Positions 1 to 5,553 of a stretch of DNA of 9,862 nt are shown in pieces. The stretch comes from Gammaproteobacteria bacterium. GTDB lineage: Bacteria; Pseudomonadota; Gammaproteobacteria; Burkholderiales; Burkholderiaceae_C. Within the stretch, counting starts at the first letter, position 1. Each line of letters begins with the position of its first letter. The notes below the pieces were generated by a model, which was not told the origin of the DNA, did not search any database, and saw only the letters and a list, made by a program, of their open reading frames with translations. The position numbers and the translations under genes were made by a program. The stretch lies in assembly GCA_018903185.1 (NCBI GenBank), contig JAHIQV010000106.1, positions 1 through 9,862 of the forward strand, in the 5' to 3' direction.

Positions 1-1
1 C

Positions 2-481
2 GAGAACCCCAACCAGGGCGCCTTCATCATCGAAGAGCTGACCGAGCTGGTCGAAGAAGCCGTGCTGAGCGAGTTCGAGAAGATCGCCGAGCGCGGTGGC
101 GTGCTCGGCGCCATGGAGACCGGCTACCAGCGCAGCAAGATCCAGGAAGAGAGCATGCACTACGAGATGCTCAAGCACACCGGCGAGTACCCCATCATAG
201 GCGTCAACACCTTCCGCAACCCGCACGGTGACCAGACGCCCGAGAGCATCGAACTGGCGCGCTCGACCGACGAGGAAAAGCAGTCTCAGCTGCAGCGCCT
301 GCTCGACTTCCACGACCGCCACGCGGCCGAAGCCCCGGTCCAGCTGGCGCGCCTGAAGCAGGCCGTGATCGAGAACAAGAATGTGTTCGAGGTGCTGATG
401 GACGCGGTGCGCGTGTGCTCGCTGGGCCAGATCACCCACGCGCTGTTCGAAGTGGGGGGCCAGTACCGGCGCAACATGTGA
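2..481 (+). CDS. icmF: Fused isobutyryl-CoA mutase (IcmF-like), C-terminal fragment
   Basis: Partial gene: the reading frame is open from base 2, the start lies left of the window, and it ends with TGA at 479-481, leaving the last 159 residues. They resemble the end of the substrate-binding mutase domain of B12-dependent acyl-CoA mutases, with the stretches GGVLGAMETGYQRSKIQEES, PIIGVNTF and a terminal LGQITHALFEVGGQYRRNM. That ending, from memory, is typical of the fused isobutyryl-CoA mutase/G-protein chaperone IcmF of Burkholderiales rather than of plain methylmalonyl-CoA mutase. IcmF interconverts isobutyryl-CoA and n-butyryl-CoA (some members act on pivalyl- or isovaleryl-CoA) in the cytosol, using adenosylcobalamin. 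The fused B12 and GTPase domains would lie upstream and cannot be checked here, so a methylmalonyl-CoA mutase large subunit remains possible. No frameshift or unusual base composition is visible. Confidence 0.85.
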   Translation, partial: ENPNQGAFIIEELTELVEEAVLSEFEKIAERGGVLGAMETGYQRSKIQEESMHYEMLKHTGEYPIIGVNTFRNPHGDQTPESIELARSTDEEKQSQLQRLLDFHDRHAAEAPVQLARLKQAVIENKNVFEVLMDAVRVCSLGQITHALFEVGGQYRRNM

Positions 482-487
482 ACCTGC

Positions 488-508
488 GCCGCTTTCCGCG
501 GCTTGCTT
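488..508 (+). terminator. Weak hairpin after the mutase gene, possible terminator
   Basis: GCCGC (488-492) and GCGGC (498-502) can pair around a 5-nt TTTCC loop, followed by TTGCTT. The stem is only 5 bp and the tail has few T residues. It lies 6 nt after the mutase stop codon and runs directly into the FNR-like palindrome of the next promoter, so it could insulate the cytochrome gene, but it is weak. Confidence 0.35.
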
Positions 509-521
509 GACCGGGGTCAAG
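506..521 (+). promoter_or_regulatory. FNR/ANR-type box upstream of the cytochrome c gene
   Basis: CTTGACC and GGTCAAG form a perfect inverted repeat around GG. The inner 14 bp, TTGACCGGGGTCAA (507-520), fit the FNR/CRP-family core TTGA-N6-TCAA. The centre (513.5) lies about 39-41 bp upstream of the start point predicted from the TAGCAT -10-like hexamer at 541-546, the spacing of class II FNR-activated promoters. A c-type cytochrome is a sensible target for an oxygen- or NO-responsive regulator. The regulator itself is not in the window. Confidence 0.65.
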
Positions 522-523
522 TG

Positions 524-536
524 CCCCATCATGGGG
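524..536 (+). repeat. Short palindrome between FNR box and -10
   Basis: CCCCAT (524-529), a single C, then ATGGGG (531-536): a perfect 6-bp inverted repeat in the promoter spacer directly downstream of the FNR-type box. It could be a second operator or simply chance in a GC-rich spacer. Confidence 0.35.
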
Positions 537-540
537 TGGA

Positions 541-546
541 TAGCAT
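541..546 (+). promoter_or_regulatory. Candidate -10 hexamer (TAGCAT) for the cytochrome c gene
   Basis: TAGCAT matches TATAAT at four of six positions. Counting 6-8 nt downstream puts transcription start near 553-555, only 2-4 nt before the ATG at 557, so the mRNA would be almost leaderless. No good -35 hexamer is seen, as expected if an FNR-type activator binds at 506-521. Confidence 0.4.
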
Positions 547-556
547 CATCCAAGAG

Positions 557-1219
557 ATGAACACCACTCCATTCCTTCATGCCGCCTTGGGCATGGTTTT
601 CGCCTTGGTCTGTGGCGCGGCGGCGGCCCAGACCGGTGCGGGCACCCCGCCCACCGGCACCCCCGAAGAGCGCCTGAAAGTGATCTTGCAGGACCCACAG
701 CAGCTGGAAGCCTATGCCCGCATGGGACAGAAAGTCTCCCTGTTCTGTGCCAACTGCCACGGTGACGGTGGCAACAGCGTCAGCAGCGAGGTGCCCAACC
801 TGGCCGGCCAGAACCCGACCTACCTGCTGACCCAGGTGCGCCAGTTCGCCGATGGCAGCCGCCGTTTCGAATTCATGGAGCGGCTGATCAAGGCCATGTC
901 GGTGGACGAACGGCTGGGCGTGGCGGTGTACTACGCGCGCCAGCCCGTCAAACCCCAGCCGGTGAAAGATGCGGCGCTGGTGGCCAAGGGCAAGCAGTAC
1001 TACGACAAGATCTGCTGGCGCTGCCACGGTGAACAGGGCCACGGCAGCGAGTCCTTCGCCCGCGTGGCCGGACAGCAGACGGTCTACCTCACCCAGACCC
1101 TGCAAAACTACCGCGGCAGCATCGGCACTCGCGTCAACCCGCTCATGACCGCCAACACCGTGCACATGAGCGACGCCGACCTGCGCGCGGTCGTGGCCTA
1201 CGTGTCCTCGATGCGCTGA
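557..1219 (+). CDS. Secreted diheme cytochrome c (c4-like)
   Basis: A 220-residue periplasmic electron-transfer protein. Residues 1-24 look like a signal peptide, with a hydrophobic stretch and an AAAAQ cleavage region, although the n-region has no Lys or Arg. Two covalent haem motifs follow: CANCH (64-68) and CWRCH (153-157), each opening a cytochrome c domain of about 90 residues. Likely axial methionines are M108 and M197, before MSVDERL and MSDADL, which resemble the helix-capping end of each domain. The two-domain plan and length fit cytochrome c4/c553, which passes electrons from the bc1 complex to terminal or cbb3-type oxidases. The ATG at 557 was chosen because longer starts in this frame run through the FNR-type box. 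AAGAG touches the ATG, too close for a normal ribosome site. The FNR-type box suggests low-oxygen or NO control. Confidence 0.85.
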   Translation: MNTTPFLHAALGMVFALVCGAAAAQTGAGTPPTGTPEERLKVILQDPQQLEAYARMGQKVSLFCANCHGDGGNSVSSEVPNLAGQNPTYLLTQVRQFADGSRRFEFMERLIKAMSVDERLGVAVYYARQPVKPQPVKDAALVAKGKQYYDKICWRCHGEQGHGSESFARVAGQQTVYLTQTLQNYRGSIGTRVNPLMTANTVHMSDADLRAVVAYVSSMR

Positions 1220-1237
1220 CGCACGCAGAGGCACAGC

Positions 1238-1257
1238 GCCCCTGCGCACGCTGGGGC
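1238..1257 (+). terminator. Weak hairpin after the cytochrome c gene
   Basis: GCCCC (1238-1242) can pair with GGGGC (1253-1257) across a 10-nt loop, about 18 nt after the cytochrome stop. No T-run follows, so intrinsic termination is doubtful. The hairpin overlaps the place where the -35 of the arginase promoter would be. Confidence 0.22.
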
Positions 1258-1271
1258 CGGCGTGTTGGCGG

Positions 1272-1283
1272 CACAATCGCGCC
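1272..1283 (+). promoter_or_regulatory. Leaderless-type promoter: CACAAT-N6-ATG before arginase
   Basis: CACAAT (1272-1277) is followed by exactly six bases and then the arginase ATG. With a -10 hexamer at -12 to -7, the transcript would begin on the A of the ATG. No Shine-Dalgarno sequence is present, which fits a leaderless mRNA. No convincing -35 was found. The same arrangement recurs before the AMP nucleosidase gene at 8971-8982. Confidence 0.45.
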
Positions 1284-2201
1284 ATGCACCACCACATCAG
1301 CCTCATCGGCGTACCCACCGACATCGGCGCGGGCGCCCGCGGCGCCTCCATGGGACCGGAAGCCCTGCGCGTGGCGGGTCTTGCGGCCATGCTCGAAAAC
1401 CATGGCCTGCGGGTCACGGACCGCGGCAACCTTGCCGGTCCGGCCAACCCCTGGCTGCCCCCGGTCGACGGCTACCGGCACCTGGCGGCCGTGGTGGCCT
1501 GGAACCAGACCCTGCACGAGGCGGTGCACGCCGAACTCACCCGGGGCCACCTGCCCATCGTGCTCGGTGGCGACCACTGCCTGGGCATCGGCTCCATCAG
1601 CGCGGTGGCGCGCCACTGCCGTGAAAGCGGAAAGAAGCTGCGCGTGCTCTGGCTCGACGCCCACGCCGATTTCAACACCGCCGAACTCACACCCAGCGGC
1701 AACATCCACGGCATGCCGGTGGCGGTGCTGTGCGGCCACGGTCCCGCCGAACTCACCGGCATCGGCGGACAGACACCGGCCATCGCCGCCGACGTGGTGC
1801 GCCAGATCGGCATCCGCAGCGTGGACGCCGGTGAGAAGCGCTTCGTGCACGAAGCCGGGCTGGAGGTGTTCGACATGCGCTACATCGACGAGATGGGCAT
1901 GCGCCACACCCTGGAGCAGGCGCTCATGGGCATGGATCACAACACGCACCTGCACGTGAGCTTCGACGTCGATTTTCTCGACCCCGAGATCGCGCCGGGC
2001 GTGGGTACCACCGTGCCCGGCGGCCCGACCTACCGCGAGGCCCAGCTCTGCATGGAAATGATCGCCGACACCGGGCGGCTGGCCTCGATGGACGTGATGG
2101 AACTCAACCCCGCCCTCGACGTGCGCAACCGCACCGCCGAGCTGGCCGTGGACCTGATCGAGAGCCTGTTCGGCAAGTCCACGCTGATGCGCAAGAAGTA
2201 G
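1284..2201 (+). CDS. rocF: Arginase (ureohydrolase family)
   Basis: A 305-residue cytosolic enzyme, the usual size for arginase, hydrolysing L-arginine to ornithine and urea with a binuclear Mn centre. The metal ligands are visible: H98 in GGDHC (95-99), D125, H127 and D129 in DAHAD (125-129), and D228 and D230 in SFDVDFLDP (226-234). The substrate-binding loop reads SGNIHGMP (138-145). MELNP followed by DVRNRTAELAVDLIESLFGK (279-298) is the arginase-type C-terminus and argues against agmatinase or formimidoglutamase. GGDHC replaces the more common GGDHS; that residue is not a ligand. The ATG at 1284 gives the standard start just before the first beta strand (ISLIGVPTDIGAG) and has no ribosome site, consistent with leaderless translation. 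No other arginine-catabolism gene is adjacent, so the gene probably stands alone; the repeat follows its stop directly. Confidence 0.9.
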   Translation: MHHHISLIGVPTDIGAGARGASMGPEALRVAGLAAMLENHGLRVTDRGNLAGPANPWLPPVDGYRHLAAVVAWNQTLHEAVHAELTRGHLPIVLGGDHCLGIGSISAVARHCRESGKKLRVLWLDAHADFNTAELTPSGNIHGMPVAVLCGHGPAELTGIGGQTPAIAADVVRQIGIRSVDAGEKRFVHEAGLEVFDMRYIDEMGMRHTLEQALMGMDHNTHLHVSFDVDFLDPEIAPGVGTTVPGGPTYREAQLCMEMIADTGRLASMDVMELNPALDVRNRTAELAVDLIESLFGKSTLMRKK

Positions 2202-2204
2202 GCT

Positions 2205-2307
2205 CCCCCCGCGCCGCCTGCGGCGTCACCCCCCAGGGGGCGATGCGAGTGGCCCGGCAAAGCCGGTTCCACCGCATCCTGGCGTTCAGTCACGCGCCAC
2301 CGGACGC
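2205..2307 (+). repeat. Intergenic repeat, copy 1
   Basis: This element starts 3 nt after the arginase stop and fills nearly the whole gap to the convergent ABM gene. It matches 5337-5432 in the same order: CCCCCGCGCCG (2206-2216), then GCGTCACCCCCC-AGGGGGCGATGC (2223-2246), then GGCCCGGCAAAGCCGGTTCC (2251-2270), then CATCCT (2275-2280), and a looser CACGCGC..CCGGA.GC end (2291-2307). Differences are mainly single-base indels in the C and A runs and short substituted patches. Internal palindromes are CGCCGC/GCGGCG (2212-2225), a CCCCCC/GGGGG run pair, and CCGGC-AAA-GCCGG (2254-2266). It has no reading frame of note and is probably a dispersed palindromic element, perhaps acting at mRNA 3' ends. 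Confidence 0.75.
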
Positions 2308-2315
2308 GTTGTCGG

Positions 2316-2615
2316 TCAACTCTTTCCGACAAGCTCCAGGTGTTCGACCACCGGCGGCAGCAGGAAGAACGGGCCGACGATGGTGCGCCATTCAGCGAAC
2401 GCAGGCGACTGGCGAAAACCCACAGTGTGGTCTTCCAGCGTGTCCCAGTAGATCGTCAGGATGTAGCGGCCCGGGCTTTCAATGCTGCGGTTGACCTTGA
2501 AGCCGTTGAAGCCTCTGGCCTGGGCGATGACGGTGCTGGCGCCGCGCAGGATGGCTTCTTCAAATTCGGCAGTGCGGGCGGGGTCGATGCGGATGTCGGC
2601 GTGTTCAAGAATCAT
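2316..2615 (-). CDS. Antibiotic biosynthesis monooxygenase (ABM) domain protein
   Basis: A 99-residue protein with the compact ferredoxin-like alpha/beta fold of the ABM / quinol-monooxygenase-like family. Visible marks are the opening strand MILEHADIRI, the helix with EFEEAI (about 17-22), the central GFNGFKVNRSIESPGRYILTI region (35-55), the typical WDTLEDHTVGFRQSPAFAEW (57-76) and a hydrophobic closing strand VVEHLELV. Family members act as small oxygenases of quinols or polyketides, as haem-degrading enzymes or as structural partners; the substrate here cannot be told. Its ATG overlaps the TGA of the upstream GMC oxidoreductase gene (ATGA, 2612-2615) and lacks a clear ribosome site, so translation is probably coupled. 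This suggests it works on, or alongside, the product of that enzyme. Confidence 0.8.
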   Translation of the reverse strand: MILEHADIRIDPARTAEFEEAILRGASTVIAQARGFNGFKVNRSIESPGRYILTIYWDTLEDHTVGFRQSPAFAEWRTIVGPFFLLPPVVEHLELVGKS

Positions 2616-4249
2616 GGTGTGGCGCTTTCGGCAGAGTGGTCCTCCCGGATCATATCGACGGCCTTCTCGGCCATCATGATCACCGGGGCATTGGTGTTGC
2701 CGCCCACCACGCTCGGCATGACCGACGCGTCCACCACGCGCAACCTCGCCACGCCGTGCACCCGCAGGCGGGCGTCCACCACCGCCATCGCGTCCGGCCC
2801 CATGCGGCAGGTGCCGACCGGGTGGTAGATCGTGTCGGCATGGAACCGCACGAACTGCTCGATCTGCGCATCGCTCCGGGCATGCGCCGAGGCTTTGGAC
2901 TCCGCCCCCCCATGGCGCGCCAGCGCCGGCTGCTGCATCAGCTCGCGCATCACCTTGAAACCCCGCACCAGCCGGGCCGCGTCGTCCGGGTCCTGCAGGA
3001 AGGCCGGATCGATCAGCGGCATCACCTGCGGATCGGCGCTGGCCAGACGCAGCGTGCCCCGGCTCTTCGGGCGCAGCAGGCACACGTGGCACGAATAGCC
3101 GTGACCCAGCACCGTCTTGCGGCCATGGTCCACCAGCTTGCCCACCACGAAATGCAGTTGCAGATCGGGAATCGACTCCTCCGGCGCGCTCTTGATGAAG
3201 CCACCCGCCTCGGCAAAGTTGGTGGTCAGCAAGCCGCTGCGGCTGCGCCGCCATTCGAACAGGCCCCGGACCATCTTCGCCACACCGGCCAGGGACAGGC
3301 CGAACAGATCGGTCAGTTTTGGCGCGTTCACCACCATCACCACGTCCGGGTGGTCGTGCAGGTTCTCGCCCACGCCGGGCAGGTTGTGCACCACGCCGAT
3401 GCCGTGTTCAGCCAGCTGCGCCGCCGGGCCGATGCCGGAGAGCATCAGCAGCTGAGGTGACCCGAACGCGCCCGCGCTCAGCAGCACCTCGCCGCCGGGG
3501 TTGAGCAACAGCGTCTGCAGCGTGCCGCGCCCGCCGTCGGGGCGGTATTCCACACCCTGCGCGCGCGCCTGGCCACCCACGGTTTCGGTGAGCACCCGCG
3601 TGGTCAGCGCATGCGTGATCACCTTCAGGTTGGAGCGTCCCAGGTGGGGCGTGAGGTAGGCCTTGGCGGCACTGAAACGCTCGCCATTCTTGTGCGTGAC
3701 CTGGTAGCTGCCGATGCCCTCCTGTTCGGGGCCATTGAAATCGGTGTTGAGCGGGTAACCCGCCTGCTGGCCGGCTTCGATGAACGATGGCAGAAAGGGA
3801 TTCGGCGACCGCAGGTCCATCACGTTCAGCGGTCCACCCTGGCCGTGCAGGGCGTCGGCCCCGCGCTGATTGTGCTCAGCGCGCTTGAAATAGGGCAACA
3901 CATCGGCAAACGACCACCCCGGATTGCCCTGCGCGGCCCAGCCGTCGTAGTCCTGCGGGTGGCCCCGGGTGTAGATCATGGCGTTGATCGAGCTGGAACC
4001 CCCGAGCACCTTGCCGCGAGGCTGGTAACCGCGCCGGCCGTTCAGACCGGGTTGCGGCACCGTGGCATAGCCCCAGCCGTTGAGTTCGTATTTCGCCATC
4101 ACGGCCAGGCCCGCCGGGCAATGGATCAGCACGCTGCGGTCGGGTGGGCCAGCTTCCAGCAGGGCCACGCGCACGGCCGGGTCTTCGCTCAGGCGCCCGG
4201 CGAGCACGCAGCCCGCCGATCCACCGCCGACGACGATGTAGTCGAACAT
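2612..4249 (-). CDS. GMC-family FAD oxidoreductase (choline/alcohol dehydrogenase-like)
   Basis: A 545-residue flavoprotein. The N-terminal FAD-binding fold is DYIVVGGGSAGCVLAGRL (3-20), with LLEAG at 30-34. GMC signature 1 is PRGKVLGGSSSINAMIYTRG (77-96) and signature 2 is GAFGSPQLLMLSGIGP (260-275). The catalytic His lies in YHPVGTCRMG (H476) and its partner Asn in GGNTNAPV (N520). Length and motifs match choline dehydrogenase BetA and the aliphatic alcohol dehydrogenase AlkJ/PEG dehydrogenase group. With no betaine aldehyde dehydrogenase nearby, an alcohol dehydrogenase feeding electrons to the quinone pool is more likely than BetA; the substrate is unknown. The ATG at 4249 was preferred over a GTG seven codons upstream because GGAG sits 5 nt before it and the FAD motif starts two residues later. 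It is first in an operon with the ABM gene. Confidence 0.88.
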   Translation of the reverse strand: MFDYIVVGGGSAGCVLAGRLSEDPAVRVALLEAGPPDRSVLIHCPAGLAVMAKYELNGWGYATVPQPGLNGRRGYQPRGKVLGGSSSINAMIYTRGHPQDYDGWAAQGNPGWSFADVLPYFKRAEHNQRGADALHGQGGPLNVMDLRSPNPFLPSFIEAGQQAGYPLNTDFNGPEQEGIGSYQVTHKNGERFSAAKAYLTPHLGRSNLKVITHALTTRVLTETVGGQARAQGVEYRPDGGRGTLQTLLLNPGGEVLLSAGAFGSPQLLMLSGIGPAAQLAEHGIGVVHNLPGVGENLHDHPDVVMVVNAPKLTDLFGLSLAGVAKMVRGLFEWRRSRSGLLTTNFAEAGGFIKSAPEESIPDLQLHFVVGKLVDHGRKTVLGHGYSCHVCLLRPKSRGTLRLASADPQVMPLIDPAFLQDPDDAARLVRGFKVMRELMQQPALARHGGAESKASAHARSDAQIEQFVRFHADTIYHPVGTCRMGPDAMAVVDARLRVHGVARLRVVDASVMPSVVGGNTNAPVIMMAEKAVDMIREDHSAESATP

Positions 4250-4365
4250 AAGGTCTCCGTTGTCTGGCACGGGGATCGCTTGAGAAGCCCCTGCCGGTCA
4301 CGTTGGTGTGGAGGTCATCGCCACGCAACGGGGTGCGCGACAATCCGCAGGCAAGTTAGCACAGC

Positions 4366-4396
4366 GCTGGCAGCACCGCTAGGCGTGCCAGCCTAG
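4366..4396. promoter_or_regulatory. Two interlocked inverted repeats in the divergent control region
   Basis: GCTGGCA (4366-4372) pairs with TGCCAGC (4386-4392) across 13 nt, and CTAGGC (4379-4384) pairs with GCCTAG (4391-4396) across 6 nt. Both are perfect. They share bases, so only one can form as RNA, while as DNA both could be operator half-sites. They lie between the divergent GMC operon and the 3-hydroxybutyryl-CoA dehydrogenase gene. No regulator gene is adjacent to assign them to. Confidence 0.4.
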
Positions 4397-4397
4397 T

Positions 4398-4469
4398 CCC
4401 GACGCCTGCGCGACGCGGCCGAGGTCGGGGCCGGTGCACGTCCCCGACAATGGTTCTTTGTCTTTTTTC
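4398..4469 (+). promoter_or_regulatory. Possible attenuator-like leader before the 3-hydroxybutyryl-CoA dehydrogenase gene
   Basis: CCCGAC (4398-4403) and CCCCGAC (4442-4448) can each pair with the single GTCGGGG (4424-4430), so two hairpins exclude each other. The second, a 7-bp GC-rich stem with an 11-nt loop containing GTGCAC, is followed by a T-rich stretch (4449-4469, including six T in a row) and then by the ribosome site AGGAG (4470-4474). The T-run starts some bases after the stem, so terminator function is uncertain, and no -10 upstream is convincing. Confidence 0.3.
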
Positions 4470-4484
4470 AGGAGCATTTCCCCT

Positions 4485-5336
4485 ATGAGCAGCATTCAAA
4501 CCGTGGGCATCATCGGCTCGGGCACCATGGGCAACGGGATCGCCCAGGCCTGCGCCACCAGCGGCATCCGCGTGGTGATGGTCGACATCGCGCAGACCGC
4601 GATCGACAAGGGCCTGGCCACCATCGCGGGCAGCCTCGACCGCCTGATCAAGAAGGAAAAGATCAGCGCCGACGACAAAGCCAAGGCGCTCGGCCTGATC
4701 CAGGGCAGCACGAACTACGACGACCTCAAGGGCGCGCAACTCGTCATCGAAGCCGCCACCGAAAACGAAGGCTTGAAGGTCAAGATCCTGCAGCAGCTCG
4801 ACGGCATCCTCGCGCCCGAGGTGATCGTGGCCACCAACACCAGCTCCATCAGCATCACCAAGCTGGCCGCCGCCACGCAGCGCCCCGACCGCTTCATCGG
4901 CATGCATTTCTTCAACCCCGTGCCCATGATGGCGCTGGTGGAGATCATCCGCGGCCTGCAGACCAGCGACGCCACGCACGACGCCGTGAAAGCCATGGCC
5001 GAAGCCCTGGGCAAGACGCCGATCACGGTGAAGAACGCGCCCGGCTTCGTGGTCAACCGCATCCTGGTGCCCATGATCAACGAGGCTTTCTTCGTGCTCG
5101 CCGAAGGTCTGGCGACGCCGGAAGACATCGACGCCGGCATGAAGCTGGGCACCAACCAGCCCATCGGCCCGCTGGCGCTGGCCGACATGATCGGCCTGGA
5201 TGTGTGCCTGGCCGTGATGAACGTCTACATGGCCGAATACAACGACAGCAAGTACCGCCCGGCGCCGCTGCTGAAAGAAATGGTCGCTGCCGGCTGGCTG
5301 GGCCGGAAAACGGGCAGGGGCGTGTACACGTATTGA
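4485..5336 (+). CDS. hbd: 3-hydroxybutyryl-CoA dehydrogenase
   Basis: A 283-residue soluble enzyme of the standard length for single-domain short-chain 3-hydroxyacyl-CoA dehydrogenases (Hbd/PaaH/FadB2 group), which interconvert 3-hydroxybutyryl-CoA and acetoacetyl-CoA with NAD(P). The nucleotide-binding loop is GIIGSGTMGNGIA (8-20). Catalytic residues by family position are S120 in TNTSS, H141 in GMHFFNPVP, E153 and N191 in FVVNRILVP. The C-terminal helical domain ends with GWLGRKTGRGVYTY, typical of the family. AGGAG 10 nt before the ATG at 4485 supports this start. It is divergent from the GMC operon and ends in repeat copy 2. It may serve butyrate, polyhydroxybutyrate or aromatic-acid degradation; no phenylacetate or beta-oxidation partner genes are next to it, so the exact pathway is open. 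The paaH name is an alternative. Confidence 0.9.
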   Translation: MSSIQTVGIIGSGTMGNGIAQACATSGIRVVMVDIAQTAIDKGLATIAGSLDRLIKKEKISADDKAKALGLIQGSTNYDDLKGAQLVIEAATENEGLKVKILQQLDGILAPEVIVATNTSSISITKLAAATQRPDRFIGMHFFNPVPMMALVEIIRGLQTSDATHDAVKAMAEALGKTPITVKNAPGFVVNRILVPMINEAFFVLAEGLATPEDIDAGMKLGTNQPIGPLALADMIGLDVCLAVMNVYMAEYNDSKYRPAPLLKEMVAAGWLGRKTGRGVYTY

Positions 5337-5432
5337 CCCCCGCGCCGTTTCGCGTCACCCCCAGGGGGCGATGCTGGCGGCCCGGCAAGCCGGTTCCGCG
5401 ACATCCTTGGATCGGGCACGCGCGCCGGATGC
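5337..5432 (+). repeat. Intergenic repeat, copy 2
   Basis: This begins on the base after the 3-hydroxybutyryl-CoA dehydrogenase stop and aligns with 2205-2307 in the same orientation relative to the upstream gene. Shared blocks are CCCCCGCGCCG (5337-5347), GCGTCACCCCC-AGGGGGCGATGC (5352-5374), GGCCCGGCAAGCCGGTTCC (5379-5397), CATCCT (5402-5407) and CACGCGC...CCGGATGC (5417-5432). Compared with copy 1 it lacks one C, one A and two bases near 5348. The CCGGC/GCCGG hairpin (5382-5393) is kept. A separate strong terminator lies 25 bp further on. Confidence 0.75.
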
Positions 5433-5457
5433 AATCTGGGCTGTGTGATGTCCATCG

Positions 5458-5485
5458 GAAGCCCGCTTCAGCGGGCTTCTTGTTT
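5458..5485 (+). terminator. Strong intrinsic terminator after the 3-hydroxybutyryl-CoA dehydrogenase gene
   Basis: GAAGCCCGC (5458-5466) pairs perfectly with GCGGGCTTC (5471-5479) around a TTCA tetraloop, followed by TTGTTT (5480-5485). A 9-bp GC-rich stem with a T-rich tail is a standard rho-independent terminator. Its last bases overlap the FNR-type box of the next promoter, so it cleanly separates the hemerythrin gene from upstream transcription. Confidence 0.85.
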
Positions 5486-5497
5486 GAGCAAGATCAA
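5484..5497 (+). promoter_or_regulatory. FNR/ANR/DNR-type box upstream of the hemerythrin gene
   Basis: TTGAGCAAGATCAA differs at one position from the FNR consensus TTGAT-N4-ATCAA. Its centre (5490.5) is 40.5 bp upstream of the start point near 5531 predicted from the -10 at 5519-5524, matching a class II activator site (usually -41.5). It indicates control by an oxygen-sensing FNR/ANR or NO-sensing DNR/NNR regulator, encoded elsewhere. Confidence 0.7.
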
Positions 5498-5518
5498 CTT
5501 GCCGCAGCGCAGCATTTT

Positions 5519-5524
5519 CATAAT
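5519..5524 (+). promoter_or_regulatory. Candidate -10 hexamer (CATAAT) for the hemerythrin gene
   Basis: CATAAT matches the -10 consensus at five of six positions and lies 21 bp downstream of the end of the FNR-type box. Predicted transcription start is near 5531, giving a leader of about 23 nt that contains the AGGAG ribosome site (5543-5547). Confidence 0.6.
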
Positions 5525-5553
5525 GAACCCAACCCAGTGAACAGGAGTTCCTC

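Noticed and set aside
95..99. Arginase motif GGDHC instead of GGDHS (residue numbers of the arginase protein, encoded near 1566-1580) as a sign of altered function
   Set aside because: The metal-binding His and all Asp ligands are intact, and the changed residue is not a metal ligand, so a functional shift is not supported.
503..556. Longer start for the cytochrome c gene
   Set aside because: It would translate through the FNR-type palindrome and place 18 polar residues before the signal peptide.
1143..1955. Minus-strand open frame of 270 residues opposite arginase
   Set aside because: It lies antisense to conserved arginase and cytochrome sequence, with His/Val-rich antisense composition and no recognisable domain.
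2202..2315. A small gene inside repeat copy 1
   Set aside because: The only open frames here follow the repeat sequence, have no ribosome site and are not maintained in copy 2 because of the indels.
2636..4396. Plus-strand open frames at 2636-3460 and 3611-4396
   Set aside because: Both are antisense to the GMC oxidoreductase, whose motifs are complete; they contain His/Arg-rich strings and no domain.
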